This document shows, piece after piece, positions 26,376 to 35,955 of a DNA stretch of 64,000 bases. Origin of the DNA: Mangrovimonas sp. TPBH4 (lineage in GTDB: Bacteria; Bacteroidota; Bacteroidia; Flavobacteriales; Flavobacteriaceae); contig NZ_LBIO01000028.1 of assembly GCF_001280505.1 (NCBI RefSeq), positions 39,826 through 103,825 of the forward strand. Direction: 5' to 3'. A model generated the notes under the pieces. The model ran no database searches and was not told the DNA's origin. It saw only the letters and a list, made by a program, of their open reading frames with translations. Both the position numbers and the translations under genes were made by a program. How positions within the stretch are numbered: the first letter of the stretch is position 1; each line of letters starts with the position of its first letter.

Positions 26376-27401
26376 CTATGCTTTGTATTCCTTTACAGCA
26401 TCAATAAATGCCTTGGCATTATCTAATGGAATATTTGGCAAAATACCATGTCCTAGGTTGACAATATATTTATCCTTTCCAAATTCATCAATCATTTGGT
26501 GTACCATCTTTTTGATGACGTCTGGAGGCGATAATAGTCTTGCTGGATCAAAATTTCCTTGAAGGGTAATTTGTCCACCTGTTAAATAACGGGCGTTTTT
26601 AGGAGAGCAGGTCCAATCAACGCCAAGGGCAGAGGCATTGGATTGTGCCATTTCATGGAGGGCAAACCAACAACCTTTTCCGAAGGCAATTACTGGAGCA
26701 TCATCTTTCAAGGCTTCAATAATTTGATTGATATACTGCCATGAAAATTCATGGTAATCGGTTGGAGATAACATACCTCCCCAAGAATCAAACACCTGAA
26801 CTGCGTTAACACCAGCTTTTACTTTTTCCTTTAAGTAAGCAATAGTGGTATCGGTGATTTTTTGTAATAATTGGTGGGCTGCAATAGGATTGGTAAAACA
26901 AAATTCCTTGGCTTTGTCAAAGGTTTTGCTGCCTTGGCCTTGCACACAGTAGCACAAAATGGTCCAAGGAGAACCTGCAAATCCAATAAGAGGAATTTCG
27001 TCATTCAACAATTCTTTGGTAGCTTTTATAGCTTGGTAAACATAATCCAATTCTACCGTTACATCTGGCACAACTACATTGTCTACATCTTTTTGGCTGC
27101 GAACAGGGTTAGGTAAGTACGGACCAAAATTTGGTTTCATTTGTACCTCGATGTTCATAGCTTGTGGAATCACCAAAATGTCCGAAAACAAAATGGCGGC
27201 ATCCATACCGTAGCGGCGAATAGGTTGAACGGTAATTTCGCTTGCCAATTCAGGAGTGCGGCAACGTGTAAAGAAATCGTATTTTTCGCGAATTGCCATA
27301 AATTCTGGTAAATAGCGACCTGCTTGACGCATCATCCACACTGGTGGGCGTTCAACAGTTTCTCCTTTTAGGGCTCTTAAAAATAAATCGTTTTTTATCA
27401 T
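26376..27401 (-). CDS. hemE: Uroporphyrinogen decarboxylase
   Basis: A 341-residue enzyme that removes four carboxyl groups from uroporphyrinogen III to give coproporphyrinogen III. The N-terminal signature [15 protein letters not shown] is at about residues 20-34, and the second signature [20 protein letters not shown] lies near 140. [15 protein letters not shown] near the end is also standard. It is 58 bases downstream of hemCD and its product is the substrate of HemF encoded further along the operon. Confidence 0.98.
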   Translation of the reverse strand: MIKNDLFLRALKGETVERPPVWMMRQAGRYLPEFMAIREKYDFFTRCRTPELASEITVQPIRRYGMDAAILFSDILVIPQAMNIEVQMKPNFGPYLPNPVRSQKDVDNVVVPDVTVELDYVYQAIKATKELLNDEIPLIGFAGSPWTILCYCVQGQGSKTFDKAKEFCFTNPIAAHQLLQKITDTTIAYLKEKVKAGVNAVQVFDSWGGMLSPTDYHEFSWQYINQIIEALKDDAPVIAFGKGCWFALHEMAQSNASALGVDWTCSPKNARYLTGGQITLQGNFDPARLLSPPDVIKKMVHQMIDEFGKDKYIVNLGHGILPNIPLDNAKAFIDAVKEYKA

Positions 27402-27459
27402 GTTTATTCCGCTGAAAAGCGACTCTATTTAATTCAACTTTTTAATTCAAACCTAAAGA

Positions 27460-29037
27460 TTAGGCGTAATGTTCATTTACCAATTCTATCACACTTTCTA
27501 CAGTAGGAACTTTGGCAATACGAACATCCTTGAAATATTTTTGGGCTTCCTTGGCAGTGGTTTCCCCTATACAGAAAGCAATGCCGTTGGGTTTATTTTG
27601 TTGGATAAAACTTTTGACGGTTGAAGGGCTGTAAAACATAATACCTTCAATATTGTCCTCCACTTTTTCCGAATCGTAACGGGTTTGGTAGGCTTCAATT
27701 TCCTCTACCTTGATGTGGTTGTCCTTTAAAATGGTAGGCAAATCGTCCAATCTCAAATTGCAGCAGAAATAGGTGACTTCCGTACCTTCAATATAATCGA
27801 CTATATATTCGGCCAAGGTTTTTGCATTTTTGGCAGCATGTGCTACAGGGCCTATTTTTTGTTCGATAAGGCGTTTGGTACGTCGACCAACACAATAAAT
27901 ATTTTTAAAATTTAAGTCTTCCGAAGGGCAATTGGTAAGAATGGCATCTACGGCATTTTGACTCGTAATTACCACATTTTTAATAGGTGTTTTGAGTTTG
28001 CTTAGCGGAATTCTGTTAGGATTGGTTTTAATGGCATCGTTGCTCTTTACAACCAAACTGTCGTTTAACAGAAACTGCTGATCTTCGGTTAGGGATTTTG
28101 TGGAATAGATGTTGGTTGGTTTTCCTGAATGTTTAATACCATCCATTAAGCGTTTGCCGCCACGTTCAATAACATTTTCGGCACATTGCTGCGCTAAATC
28201 TTGGTGTCTCCCTAATTTTACGGAACGAGAAACTTCAATCTTTTTGGTTCCGTCAGGGCTTAATAAAACTCCAGTAAAGTTGATTTCTTCATTTTTGATA
28301 GTTGCCAAAGCGCCAATAGGGGCAGAGCAACCACCTTCCAAAACTCTCAAGAAATTACGTTCTATAGAGGTGCAGATTTCTGTTTCTTCGTGGTTGATCT
28401 CACGACAGATTTCCAGAATATCCTCATCTTTTTCCAAAGCGGTAACCATCACGGCTCCTTGGGCTGGAGCGGGAATCATCCAATCTAAATTGAGGGCGTT
28501 TTCAGGTCGTATTTTAAGACGGCCTAAACCTGCTGCAGCAAAAATAGCGCCGTTCCAATCTTCGTTGTCTTCCAGTTTTTGAAGGCGTAAATTTACATTG
28601 CCCCGTAACCCAACTACAGTGTGTGTTGGGTAGCGGTTGAGCCATTGTGCCCTACGGCGTAAACTTCCAGTGGCAATAATACCTTCTCTATGCGATAGAA
28701 ATTCTTCATTATGTTTAAAAACCAACAAGTCCTTGTTGTTGCCACGTTTTAAAACTGCGGCTTGAACAATACCGTTCGGTAAAGCTGTAGGGACATCCTT
28801 TAAGGAATGTACCGCAATATCGATATCACCATTGAGCATGGCGATGTCCAATGTTTTGGTAAAAACCCCGGTAATTCCCAATTCATATAGGGGTTTGTCC
28901 AACACTAAATCTCCAGTAGATTTTACAGGAACCAAAACGGTTTTGTGACCCAAATGTTCCAGTTGATGTTGTACAGTTTTGGCTTGCCATAGCGCCAATT
29001 GGCTATCGCGGGTACCAATGCGAATAATTTTAGACAT
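27460..29037 (-). CDS. hemCD: Hydroxymethylbilane synthase fused to uroporphyrinogen-III synthase
   Basis: A 525-residue bifunctional protein. Residues 1 to about 300 are HemC: IRIGTRDSQLALWQA at the start, SLRRRAQ, and Cys237 in LEGGCSAPIG, which anchors the dipyrromethane cofactor. Residues from about 305 to the end resemble HemD, with VVITSQNAVDAIL, IYCVGRRTKRLIEQ, MFYSPSTVKSF and IGETTAKEAQKYF. Together they turn four porphobilinogens into uroporphyrinogen III. No stop or frameshift separates the parts. It overlaps hemA by eight bases. Confidence 0.95.
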   Translation of the reverse strand: MSKIIRIGTRDSQLALWQAKTVQHQLEHLGHKTVLVPVKSTGDLVLDKPLYELGITGVFTKTLDIAMLNGDIDIAVHSLKDVPTALPNGIVQAAVLKRGNNKDLLVFKHNEEFLSHREGIIATGSLRRRAQWLNRYPTHTVVGLRGNVNLRLQKLEDNEDWNGAIFAAAGLGRLKIRPENALNLDWMIPAPAQGAVMVTALEKDEDILEICREINHEETEICTSIERNFLRVLEGGCSAPIGALATIKNEEINFTGVLLSPDGTKKIEVSRSVKLGRHQDLAQQCAENVIERGGKRLMDGIKHSGKPTNIYSTKSLTEDQQFLLNDSLVVKSNDAIKTNPNRIPLSKLKTPIKNVVITSQNAVDAILTNCPSEDLNFKNIYCVGRRTKRLIEQKIGPVAHAAKNAKTLAEYIVDYIEGTEVTYFCCNLRLDDLPTILKDNHIKVEEIEAYQTRYDSEKVEDNIEGIMFYSPSTVKSFIQQNKPNGIAFCIGETTAKEAQKYFKDVRIAKVPTVESVIELVNEHYA

Positions 29038-30292
29038 GTTTTGTGGATTCTTCTAATTGAAACACCTTCTTAATTAATTCCAGGCTTTCATCAGTAGAAA
29101 TGCCATCCTCTCTTAAATGATGCGCAAAGTGATTGGTAATCTTTTGAATGATATTGTTACTGATCAATTCGGCCTGCTCTTCATTGAAATTGGATATCTT
29201 TTTGCGTTGTGTGTCCAATTCTGCATTTTTAAAATCGGTCAGTTTAAGTTTTAGGGCCTTGATGGTAGGAGCAAATTTTCGGGTTTCCAACCAAGTGTTG
29301 AATTCCGCTTTTACTTCTTCAAGAATGGCCTCTGCTATAGGGATGTGAGCCTTTCTCTTTTCTAAAGTTTCATCTGTGATTTGAGAAAGATCGTCCAGGT
29401 GAATCAAAGTGACGTTGTCCAATTCGGTAACGTTGTGGTTCACGTTTCTAGGAATGGACAAATCCAAAATCAACAATGGCTTTTTGGTTTGAATCAAAAA
29501 CTTGTCCACTGTAGGATTTTGGGCGCCGGTGGCCACAATCATAACGTCAGACGCATTGATTTCTTCCTGTAGATTGGCATAATCCTTTACCAACAAGTTA
29601 AACTTTCCTGCAATTTCCTGTGCCTTGGTTTTGGTTCTGTTGATAAGGGTGATGTGCTCATTTTTAGTGTGCTTCACTAAATTTTCACAAGTGTTGCGCC
29701 CTATTTTTCCAGTTCCGAAGAGTAAAATATTTCGGTTGGAAATATCTTCAATATTGTTCAAGATGTAATGTACCGAAGCAAAAGATACCGAAGCCGCTCC
29801 CGAGGAAATGTCGGTTTCTGTTTTAATACGTTTACTAGCTTGGATCACAGCATTGATCAAGCGTTCCAAGTAGGAATTCAGTAAACCTGCTTTTTTAGAA
29901 TCCTTGGCGCTAGACTTTAATTGACTGATAATTTCAAAGTCCCCAAGAATTTGACTGTCCAAACCAGAACCTACTTTAAACATGTGAGCAATAGCCTCTT
30001 TGTTTTTATAGATGTAGGCAACTTCCTGAAACTCTTCAACAGTTCCTTTGGTATTCTCGCAGAGTAACTTGATAAGCTGGTAAGGATGTTCGGCAAAACC
30101 GTAAAGTTCAGTACGGTTACAGGTAGAGGTTACAATAAGGCTGTCAATGCCATTTGCCTTGGCCTGGGTATATAGCAATTGCTTACCATCATTATCCAAG
30201 CTAAAGTGGCCTCTTATATCTGCATCGGCTTTTTTGTAACTTAAGCCAATGGCGTAAAAATATGTTGTTTTCGACTTAGTGTTGTATTCCAT
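29030..30292 (-). CDS. hemA: Glutamyl-tRNA reductase
   Basis: A 420-residue NADPH enzyme that starts tetrapyrrole synthesis from glutamyl-tRNA (C5 route). The catalytic Cys lies in TSTCNRTELYG near residue 52. The NADP-binding segment GTGKIGRNTCENL and the DLSIPRNV motif follow, and the C-terminal dimerisation helices are present. The frame is open to 30319, but that codon falls in a -7 promoter element, so the ATG at 30292 is used. It is the first gene of the reverse haem operon. The next enzyme, HemL, is not in this window. Confidence 0.96.
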   Translation of the reverse strand: MEYNTKSKTTYFYAIGLSYKKADADIRGHFSLDNDGKQLLYTQAKANGIDSLIVTSTCNRTELYGFAEHPYQLIKLLCENTKGTVEEFQEVAYIYKNKEAIAHMFKVGSGLDSQILGDFEIISQLKSSAKDSKKAGLLNSYLERLINAVIQASKRIKTETDISSGAASVSFASVHYILNNIEDISNRNILLFGTGKIGRNTCENLVKHTKNEHITLINRTKTKAQEIAGKFNLLVKDYANLQEEINASDVMIVATGAQNPTVDKFLIQTKKPLLILDLSIPRNVNHNVTELDNVTLIHLDDLSQITDETLEKRKAHIPIAEAILEEVKAEFNTWLETRKFAPTIKALKLKLTDFKNAELDTQRKKISNFNEEQAELISNNIIQKITNHFAHHLREDGISTDESLELIKKVFQLEESTKHV

Positions 30293-30316
30293 TAAATAAC
30301 GTTGGAAATTCGGCAA

Positions 30317-30324
30317 CAAAAATA
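30317..30324 (-). promoter_or_regulatory. -7 promoter element of the hemA operon
   Basis: Reverse-strand TATTTTTG fits TAnnTTTG and stands 25 bases before the hemA ATG. A -33 element is not clear. Confidence 0.45.
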
Positions 30325-30418
30325 TATGTATGCAAATTAAAAAAATAACGCTAAAGGAACAATAAGTATCGCTGGTGGTTTTTTTGGCTTGTTTTTCGAA
30401 TTAATGTAAATAATATCA

Positions 30419-30426
30419 TACTTTTG
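30419..30426 (+). promoter_or_regulatory. -7 promoter element of the AraC-hemH operon
   Basis: TACTTTTG fits TAnnTTTG and lies 55 bases before the regulator's ATG. The divergent hemA element is only about 95 bases away, so both operons could be controlled from this short region. Confidence 0.45.
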
Positions 30427-30480
30427 CAGTTGAAATAACGTGTTTGGCGTTGTTTGTTTAGAATAGGTCTAAATAGTTTT

Positions 30481-31404
30481 ATGATGGATTCGAGTTTTGA
30501 TGCAGAAAAAAATATCGCCATAGGTTCTTTAAATACAACCATAGATTCTTTTAATGAATTAGAGATAGAAAAGGATTTCTTTGTGTTGACCTACCAAAAT
30601 GAAAGCGATAAAGTGGTGACCCTAGAAAGGGAAATTGATAGTAGTTTTATTCAGTTTCACTTTTGCTTAAAAGGTACCTGTAAGTTCATTTTTAATAAAG
30701 GACGGTACGCTCTTGATATTGAAGATGAAAATTCACTGTTACTCTATAATCCGCAACAGGATTTGCCTCTTCATATGGATTGCCAGCCACAATCTTGGTT
30801 GGTGTCGGTAATTATTTCTATTAAAAAATTTCATGGTTTGTTTTCTCAAGAAGCGGATTATATCACGTTTTTGAGTGAAGACAATAGGGATAAAAAATAT
30901 TATGACGATGGGAAGATTACGCCTTCCATGGCCATTGTGTTAACGCAGCTCGTCAATTTCAATCTTAATAATTCTATCAAAAATCTCTACTTCAAAGGGA
31001 AGGCTTATGAGTTGTTGAGTCTTTATTTTAACAGAAGTGAAGATGCTAATGTAGAGCAATGTCCATTTTTGGTAGACGAATCCAATGTTATCAAGATTAG
31101 AAAGGCCAAGGATATCATCATTTCCCGAATGACCGAACCGCCAACCTTGCAGGAACTTGCGGAAGAGATTCAATTAAGTTTGAAAAAGTTGAAGGAAGGC
31201 TTCAAGGAGATTTACGGAGATTCTGTGTATAGCTTTTTGTTTGATTATAAAATGGAAGTGGCCAGAAAATTGCTGGAATCTGGAAACCATAATGTCAACG
31301 AAGTTGGGTTAAGGGTAGGCTACAGTACGGCCAGTCATTTTATTTCGGCCTTTAAAAAGAAATATGGGACAACCCCCAAAAAATATATTCAATCGATAAT
31401 GTAG
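30481..31404 (+). CDS. AraC-family transcriptional regulator
   Basis: A 307-residue regulator. The first 200 residues form an uncharacterised sensor part with a cupin-like stretch (FIQFHFCLKGTCKFIF). The last 85 hold two helix-turn-helix units: PPTLQELAEEIQLSLKKLKEGF and NVNEVGLRVGYSTASHFISAFKKKYG. The start is a double ATG at 30481/30484. It lies between the divergent hemA and the downstream hemH (46 bases away), so control of haem synthesis, perhaps in response to haem or iron, is a natural guess from position only. Confidence 0.85.
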   Translation: MMDSSFDAEKNIAIGSLNTTIDSFNELEIEKDFFVLTYQNESDKVVTLEREIDSSFIQFHFCLKGTCKFIFNKGRYALDIEDENSLLLYNPQQDLPLHMDCQPQSWLVSVIISIKKFHGLFSQEADYITFLSEDNRDKKYYDDGKITPSMAIVLTQLVNFNLNNSIKNLYFKGKAYELLSLYFNRSEDANVEQCPFLVDESNVIKIRKAKDIIISRMTEPPTLQELAEEIQLSLKKLKEGFKEIYGDSVYSFLFDYKMEVARKLLESGNHNVNEVGLRVGYSTASHFISAFKKKYGTTPKKYIQSIM

Positions 31405-31450
31405 ATGTATGATGCCTGTGTTTTGAGTGATATAGGCCAATTAGTTATTT

Positions 31451-32485
31451 ATGAAAAAGGGAATTTTACTTGTTAATTTAGGGTCGCCAGACAGTCCAGA
31501 CCCAAAAGATGTGAAAAAATATCTAGGTGAATTTTTAATGGATGAACGTGTGATCGACGTTCCGCTATGGGCAAGAAACTTATTGGTAAAAGGTATTATT
31601 TTAAATACCCGCCCAAAAGCTTCTGCAGAGGCTTATGGTAAAATCTGGTGGGAAGAAGGTTCGCCGCTAATTGTGATATCTGAACGCGTAAAAGCTGGTA
31701 TCCAAAAGCAGGTGGATGCACCGGTAGCTTTGGCTATGCGCTACGGAAGTATGACTATTAAAAAGGGCTTGCAAGAATTGGTGGATCAAGGCGTGGAAGA
31801 AGTATTTATTGTGCCTTTGTATCCGCAGTTTGCCATGGCAACTACAGAAACCATTTTGGTGTTGGCTGAAGAGATTAGAAAGGAACATTTTCCAAATTTA
31901 AAATTTTCCGATTTAAAGGCGTTCTATAATCGTCCCGATTATATTGAGGTCCTTTCCAATAGTGTGGCGAGACATTTGGAAGGACAACCGTTTGAGCATT
32001 TATTGTTCTCATATCATGGAGTTCCTGAACGCCACATCAGAAAAAGAGACGTTACCAAGTCGCACTGCAAAATCGATGGAAGCTGTTGCTCGACACCTTC
32101 CAAAGCCCATGAATTTTGCTATAGGCACCAATGCTTGGAAGTGACGAGATTGGTGGCTGAAAAATTAAATCTGGAGCCTGGTACCTATTCCACTTCGTTT
32201 CAATCAAGGTTAGGATTTGATCCTTGGTTATTGCCTTATACAGATAGAACCATTGAGGCTTTAGGTAAAAAAGGATTAAAAAGTATGGCCATTGTAACGC
32301 CTGCCTTTGTCAGTGATTGTTTGGAGACTCTTGAAGAAATTGCCATGGAAGGAAAGGAGATTTTTGAAGAAATGGGAGGAGAGCACTTCACTACTGTGCC
32401 TTGTTTGAATGATGACAAAGAGTGGGTAGACTTGCTGTCTAAATGGATGAATGATTGGCTAACATCAGAAACGGTTAAGGCGTAA
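31451..32485 (+). CDS. hemH: Ferrochelatase
   Basis: A 344-residue enzyme that inserts ferrous iron into protoporphyrin IX. GILLVNLGSPDSP at the start, LLFSYHGVPERH (the metal-handling His) near residue 180, and TYSTSFQSRLGFDPWL are diagnostic. A Cys cluster after the His (HCKIDGSCCSTPSKAHEFCYRHQC) is reminiscent of ferrochelatases that carry a 2Fe-2S cluster, although the position here is internal. It overlaps the next gene by one base (TAATG). Confidence 0.96.
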   Translation: MKKGILLVNLGSPDSPDPKDVKKYLGEFLMDERVIDVPLWARNLLVKGIILNTRPKASAEAYGKIWWEEGSPLIVISERVKAGIQKQVDAPVALAMRYGSMTIKKGLQELVDQGVEEVFIVPLYPQFAMATTETILVLAEEIRKEHFPNLKFSDLKAFYNRPDYIEVLSNSVARHLEGQPFEHLLFSYHGVPERHIRKRDVTKSHCKIDGSCCSTPSKAHEFCYRHQCLEVTRLVAEKLNLEPGTYSTSFQSRLGFDPWLLPYTDRTIEALGKKGLKSMAIVTPAFVSDCLETLEEIAMEGKEIFEEMGGEHFTTVPCLNDDKEWVDLLSKWMNDWLTSETVKA

Positions 32486-33834
32486 TGGCAAAAATTTCCG
32501 CCCAAGAATTAGGTTCACAGCCTATTGGGAAACTATTAATTAAACAGGCTGTTCCTGCATCCATTGGTATTTTGGTGATGTCCTTGAACATTCTGGTGGA
32601 TACCATTTTTGTAGGAAACTGGATTGGCCCAACCGCCATTGCCGCTATTAATGTGGTGTTGCCGGTGTCCTTCTTCATTGCTGCTTTGGGGATGAGCATT
32701 GGCGTAGGTGGTTCTTCCATTATTTCTCGAGCTCTTGGTGCCAACGATCATGAAAAGGCACTGAAAACTTTCGGAAATCAAATTACACTTACCTTATTAT
32801 TTACTGTTACGCTCGTTACCTTAGGGCTGACATTTGTGGATGGTATTATTCCAGCTTTTGGTGGGAAGGGAGCCATTTTTGGTCCGGCGAAAGTGTACTA
32901 TATCATCGTGCTTTATGGAGTGCCGTTTTTGGCCTTGTGCATGATGGGAAATACGGTGATTAGGGCCGAAGGAAAGCCTAAATTTGCTATGTATGCCATG
33001 ATGATCCCTTCGGTTGGGAATTTGATTCTGGACTATATTTTCATCAATCTCATGGATTTGGGAATGGAAGGTGCTGCTTGGGCTACTACGGGATCTTATA
33101 TGCTTTGTTTTGTGTTTATCATTTGGTTCTTTATGTCCAAAAACTCCGAGCTTAAAATAGGATTGTCCCATTTTGGCTTGAGTTCAAAAATTGTATCCGA
33201 AATAGGCTCTTTGGGCTTTGTCACTTTGGCAAGACAGGCTGTAGTAAGTATTACGTATCTTTTCATGAACAATATTCTATATAATTTAGGAGGGGAAGTA
33301 TCCGTTACAGCATACGCCATTGTTGGGAGGATGCTCATGTTTGCACTGTTCCCTGTTTTTGGAATTACCCAAGGATTTCTGCCCATTGCAGGGTTTAATT
33401 ATGGGGCGTCCCAATTTGATAGGGTGCGAGAAACCATTAACACAGCCATTAAATATGCCATTTTGTTGGCTACGATTATATTCATTGCTTTAATGGTGTT
33501 TCCTGAGGCGATTACAAGGTTATTTACAGATGATACTGAGGTATTGAAAGAAACACCAAGCGCGATGCGCTGGGTATTTGCCGCGACACCAATTATCGCC
33601 ATTCAGTTGATTGGGGCTGCCTATTTTCAGGCCATTGGTAAGGCAACACCGGCACTGTTGTTGACCTTGACTAGGCAAGGCTTCTTTTTTATTCCCCTTA
33701 TTTTGATATTGCCTAAATTTTTTGGCGAACTTGGGGTGTGGATGTCCTTTCCAATTTCGGATGTCTTGGCGACCATTGTGACGGCCTATTTTCTACATAT
33801 AGAAGTCAAAAAAACGCTCATTAGTGAAACTTAA
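32485..33834 (+). CDS. MATE-family efflux transporter
   Basis: A 449-residue membrane protein with about twelve helices. The two MatE halves show PASIGILVMSLNILVDTIFVGNWIG and the matching second-half segment (ITYLFMNNILYNLGGEVSVTAYAI). It exports organic cations or drugs in exchange for sodium or protons. It is translationally coupled to hemH and followed nine bases later by hemJ, so it sits in the middle of the haem operon. Export of a porphyrin or haem precursor is possible but speculative. Confidence 0.92.
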   Translation: MAKISAQELGSQPIGKLLIKQAVPASIGILVMSLNILVDTIFVGNWIGPTAIAAINVVLPVSFFIAALGMSIGVGGSSIISRALGANDHEKALKTFGNQITLTLLFTVTLVTLGLTFVDGIIPAFGGKGAIFGPAKVYYIIVLYGVPFLALCMMGNTVIRAEGKPKFAMYAMMIPSVGNLILDYIFINLMDLGMEGAAWATTGSYMLCFVFIIWFFMSKNSELKIGLSHFGLSSKIVSEIGSLGFVTLARQAVVSITYLFMNNILYNLGGEVSVTAYAIVGRMLMFALFPVFGITQGFLPIAGFNYGASQFDRVRETINTAIKYAILLATIIFIALMVFPEAITRLFTDDTEVLKETPSAMRWVFAATPIIAIQLIGAAYFQAIGKATPALLLTLTRQGFFFIPLILILPKFFGELGVWMSFPISDVLATIVTAYFLHIEVKKTLISET

Positions 33835-33843
33835 ATAGCTATT

Positions 33844-34392
33844 ATGGAATACTACAATTATATCAAGGCGCTGCACCTTATTTTCGTGATTACTTGGTTT
33901 GCGGGATTGTTCTATATCCCTCGATTGTTTGTGTATCAAATAGAGGCTTTCCATAAGCCTTCACCAGATAAGGAAATTTTGGGAGAACAATTGAAGCTTA
34001 TGGCCAAACGGCTCTGGAATATCATTACTTGGCCTTCGGCCATTTTGGCTACGGTATTCGCCATTTGGCTAATTGTGTTAATGCCAAGCTGGTTGCAGCA
34101 AGGGTGGATGCATGTGAAGTTGGCTTTCGTAGTATTGTTGATTATCTACCACATAAAAACCCATCAATATTTTAAGCAATTGCAACGCGATGAGGTGAAA
34201 AAAACATCCAGCTATATGCGTTTATGGAATGAAGGGGCTACCTTTATTTTGTTTGCGGTGGTGTTTTTGGTAATCCTTAAAAATGCCATGAATTGGATTT
34301 TTGGCGTTGTTGGTATGGTGGTTCTTGGAATTTTGATCATGTTGGGCTATAAAATCTATAAGAACATCAGGGCTAAAAATCCTAAGGCCTAA
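33844..34392 (+). CDS. hemJ: Protoporphyrinogen oxidase HemJ (CopD-like membrane protein)
   Basis: A 182-residue membrane protein with four to five helices. It starts MEYYNYIKALHLIFVITWFAG, with a conserved His at residue 11, and continues LFYIPRLFVYQIEA. This is the HemJ pattern (UPF0093), the oxidase that makes protoporphyrin IX in bacteria lacking HemG and HemY. It lies downstream of hemH in the same operon, which supports the call. Automatic annotation often labels such proteins as CopD-family. Confidence 0.85.
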   Translation: MEYYNYIKALHLIFVITWFAGLFYIPRLFVYQIEAFHKPSPDKEILGEQLKLMAKRLWNIITWPSAILATVFAIWLIVLMPSWLQQGWMHVKLAFVVLLIIYHIKTHQYFKQLQRDEVKKTSSYMRLWNEGATFILFAVVFLVILKNAMNWIFGVVGMVVLGILIMLGYKIYKNIRAKNPKA

Positions 34393-34446
34393 ACAAAGTG
34401 GGTTTGGTGTGATTATTGTTATATTTATCGCACTATAAAATTTCAA

Positions 34447-35901
34447 ATGAAATTAAAAAAACTATCCCTTCGCGTACGGATTTTCTTTGCCATGATTTTA
34501 TTGGTGTTGATTGCTTCCATTCTTATTGTGGTAGTAACCGTTTACCAATATAATGAAGAAGCACTGGATTACCACAGGGATAGACTGGATAGGAAAGAGG
34601 AGAACATCAAGAGTAGTATTGATTTTACCATTAAGGAAACTACCTATCCCGTTACTACAGAAAATCTTCCTCGAATCTTTAAGGATAAGATTTACGAGAT
34701 TGCTGCCATTCATAAACTTCAGGTGAATCTATATGATTTGGATGGCGAATTGCTCAAAAGTTCTCGCCAAAGTATTTCTAACGACACTATTGTAAAATGT
34801 ATTGATGCTGAAGTGTTGAATACATTGGCCAATACTGCAGAACACCGTCACGTTACAAAATATACGGAAAACGGAAAGATTATTCAGGCCTCTTACACCT
34901 ATATAACGGATCAGAAATTTAAACCTCTGGGCATTCTTAATTTGCCTTATATGGAAGATGACAAATTCATGGACAAGGAGCTTAATGACTTTTTGGAGCG
35001 CTTGGCCTATGCCTATTTGTTCATGATGTTGATTGCTGTGGCCTTGGCGTATCTGTTGTCAAAATACATCACCAAATCACTCAAGACCATTAGCGACAAA
35101 ATCAACGAAACCCGACTTGAGAAGCGCAATAAAAAAATTGATATAGAATCTTCAAGTGAAGAGATTTTGACTTTGGTCAATTCATATAATACCATGATAG
35201 ACCAGTTGGAGGAGAGTGCGGTAAAGTTGGCTACCAGCGAACGTGAGCAGGCTTGGAGGGAAATGGCGAAACAGGTGGCACACGAAATCAAAAACCCGTT
35301 AACGCCTATGCGTTTGAGTGTGCAGAGTTTCCAAAGGAAATTTGATCCTCAAGACCCAGATATCTATAAAAAGGTGAATGAGTATTCCAAAACCTTGATT
35401 CAGCAAATTGATACCATGAGTTCCATTGCTTCTGCCTTTTCAAACTTTGCCAAAATGCCGGCGCAGGAAAAGGAGACGCTCAATGTAGTGAAAATTGTAA
35501 AACTCGGTTTGGATATTTTTAGTGAGGATTATATTATTTTTACTTCAGAAAAGGATGAAATCATGGCCAAGTTTGATAGAACCCAACTCATCAGGGTGAT
35601 TACCAATTTGGTGAAAAACGGTATTCAGGCTATTCCAGACGAGCAAGAAGAAAAAAAGATTGTTGTGGCAGTTTTGGATGACCATTGTAATGTCATCATC
35701 ACGGTTGCTGATAATGGTCAAGGTATCGAGGAGGCCAACAAGCAAAAAATCTTTGAGCCTAAGTTTACTACTAAATCCAGTGGTATGGGACTAGGGCTTG
35801 CCATGGTGAAAAATATTGTGGAAACTTATAACGGAAGTATTACCTTTACATCTGAAAAAGGAAAAGGTACAGTATTTAAAGTCACCTTTCCAAAAGTATA
35901 A
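34447..35901 (+). CDS. Sensor histidine kinase (NtrY-like)
   Basis: A 484-residue membrane sensor. Helices at about residues 10-30 and 180-200 bracket a periplasmic domain. A HAMP linker follows (YITKSLKTISDKI). The phospho-acceptor His lies in HEIKNPLTPMRLSVQSF near 281, the form seen in NtrY-type kinases. The ATPase has N, G1 and G2 boxes (NLVKNGIQAI, DNGQGI, GMGLGLAMVKNI). No response regulator is adjacent, so it is an orphan. It begins 54 bases after hemJ; any signal is unknown. Confidence 0.92.
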   Translation: MKLKKLSLRVRIFFAMILLVLIASILIVVVTVYQYNEEALDYHRDRLDRKEENIKSSIDFTIKETTYPVTTENLPRIFKDKIYEIAAIHKLQVNLYDLDGELLKSSRQSISNDTIVKCIDAEVLNTLANTAEHRHVTKYTENGKIIQASYTYITDQKFKPLGILNLPYMEDDKFMDKELNDFLERLAYAYLFMMLIAVALAYLLSKYITKSLKTISDKINETRLEKRNKKIDIESSSEEILTLVNSYNTMIDQLEESAVKLATSEREQAWREMAKQVAHEIKNPLTPMRLSVQSFQRKFDPQDPDIYKKVNEYSKTLIQQIDTMSSIASAFSNFAKMPAQEKETLNVVKIVKLGLDIFSEDYIIFTSEKDEIMAKFDRTQLIRVITNLVKNGIQAIPDEQEEKKIVVAVLDDHCNVIITVADNGQGIEEANKQKIFEPKFTTKSSGMGLGLAMVKNIVETYNGSITFTSEKGKGTVFKVTFPKV

Positions 35902-35955
35902 TACTTCTAGGCCTGTTGGAGCTTGTTCAATTTAGGCCTTATAATCTTCTTTACA

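Noticed and set aside
28109..28582. A 157-codon forward frame inside hemCD
   Set aside because: It is the mirror of conserved HemC sequence and begins without promoter or spacing that suggests a gene.
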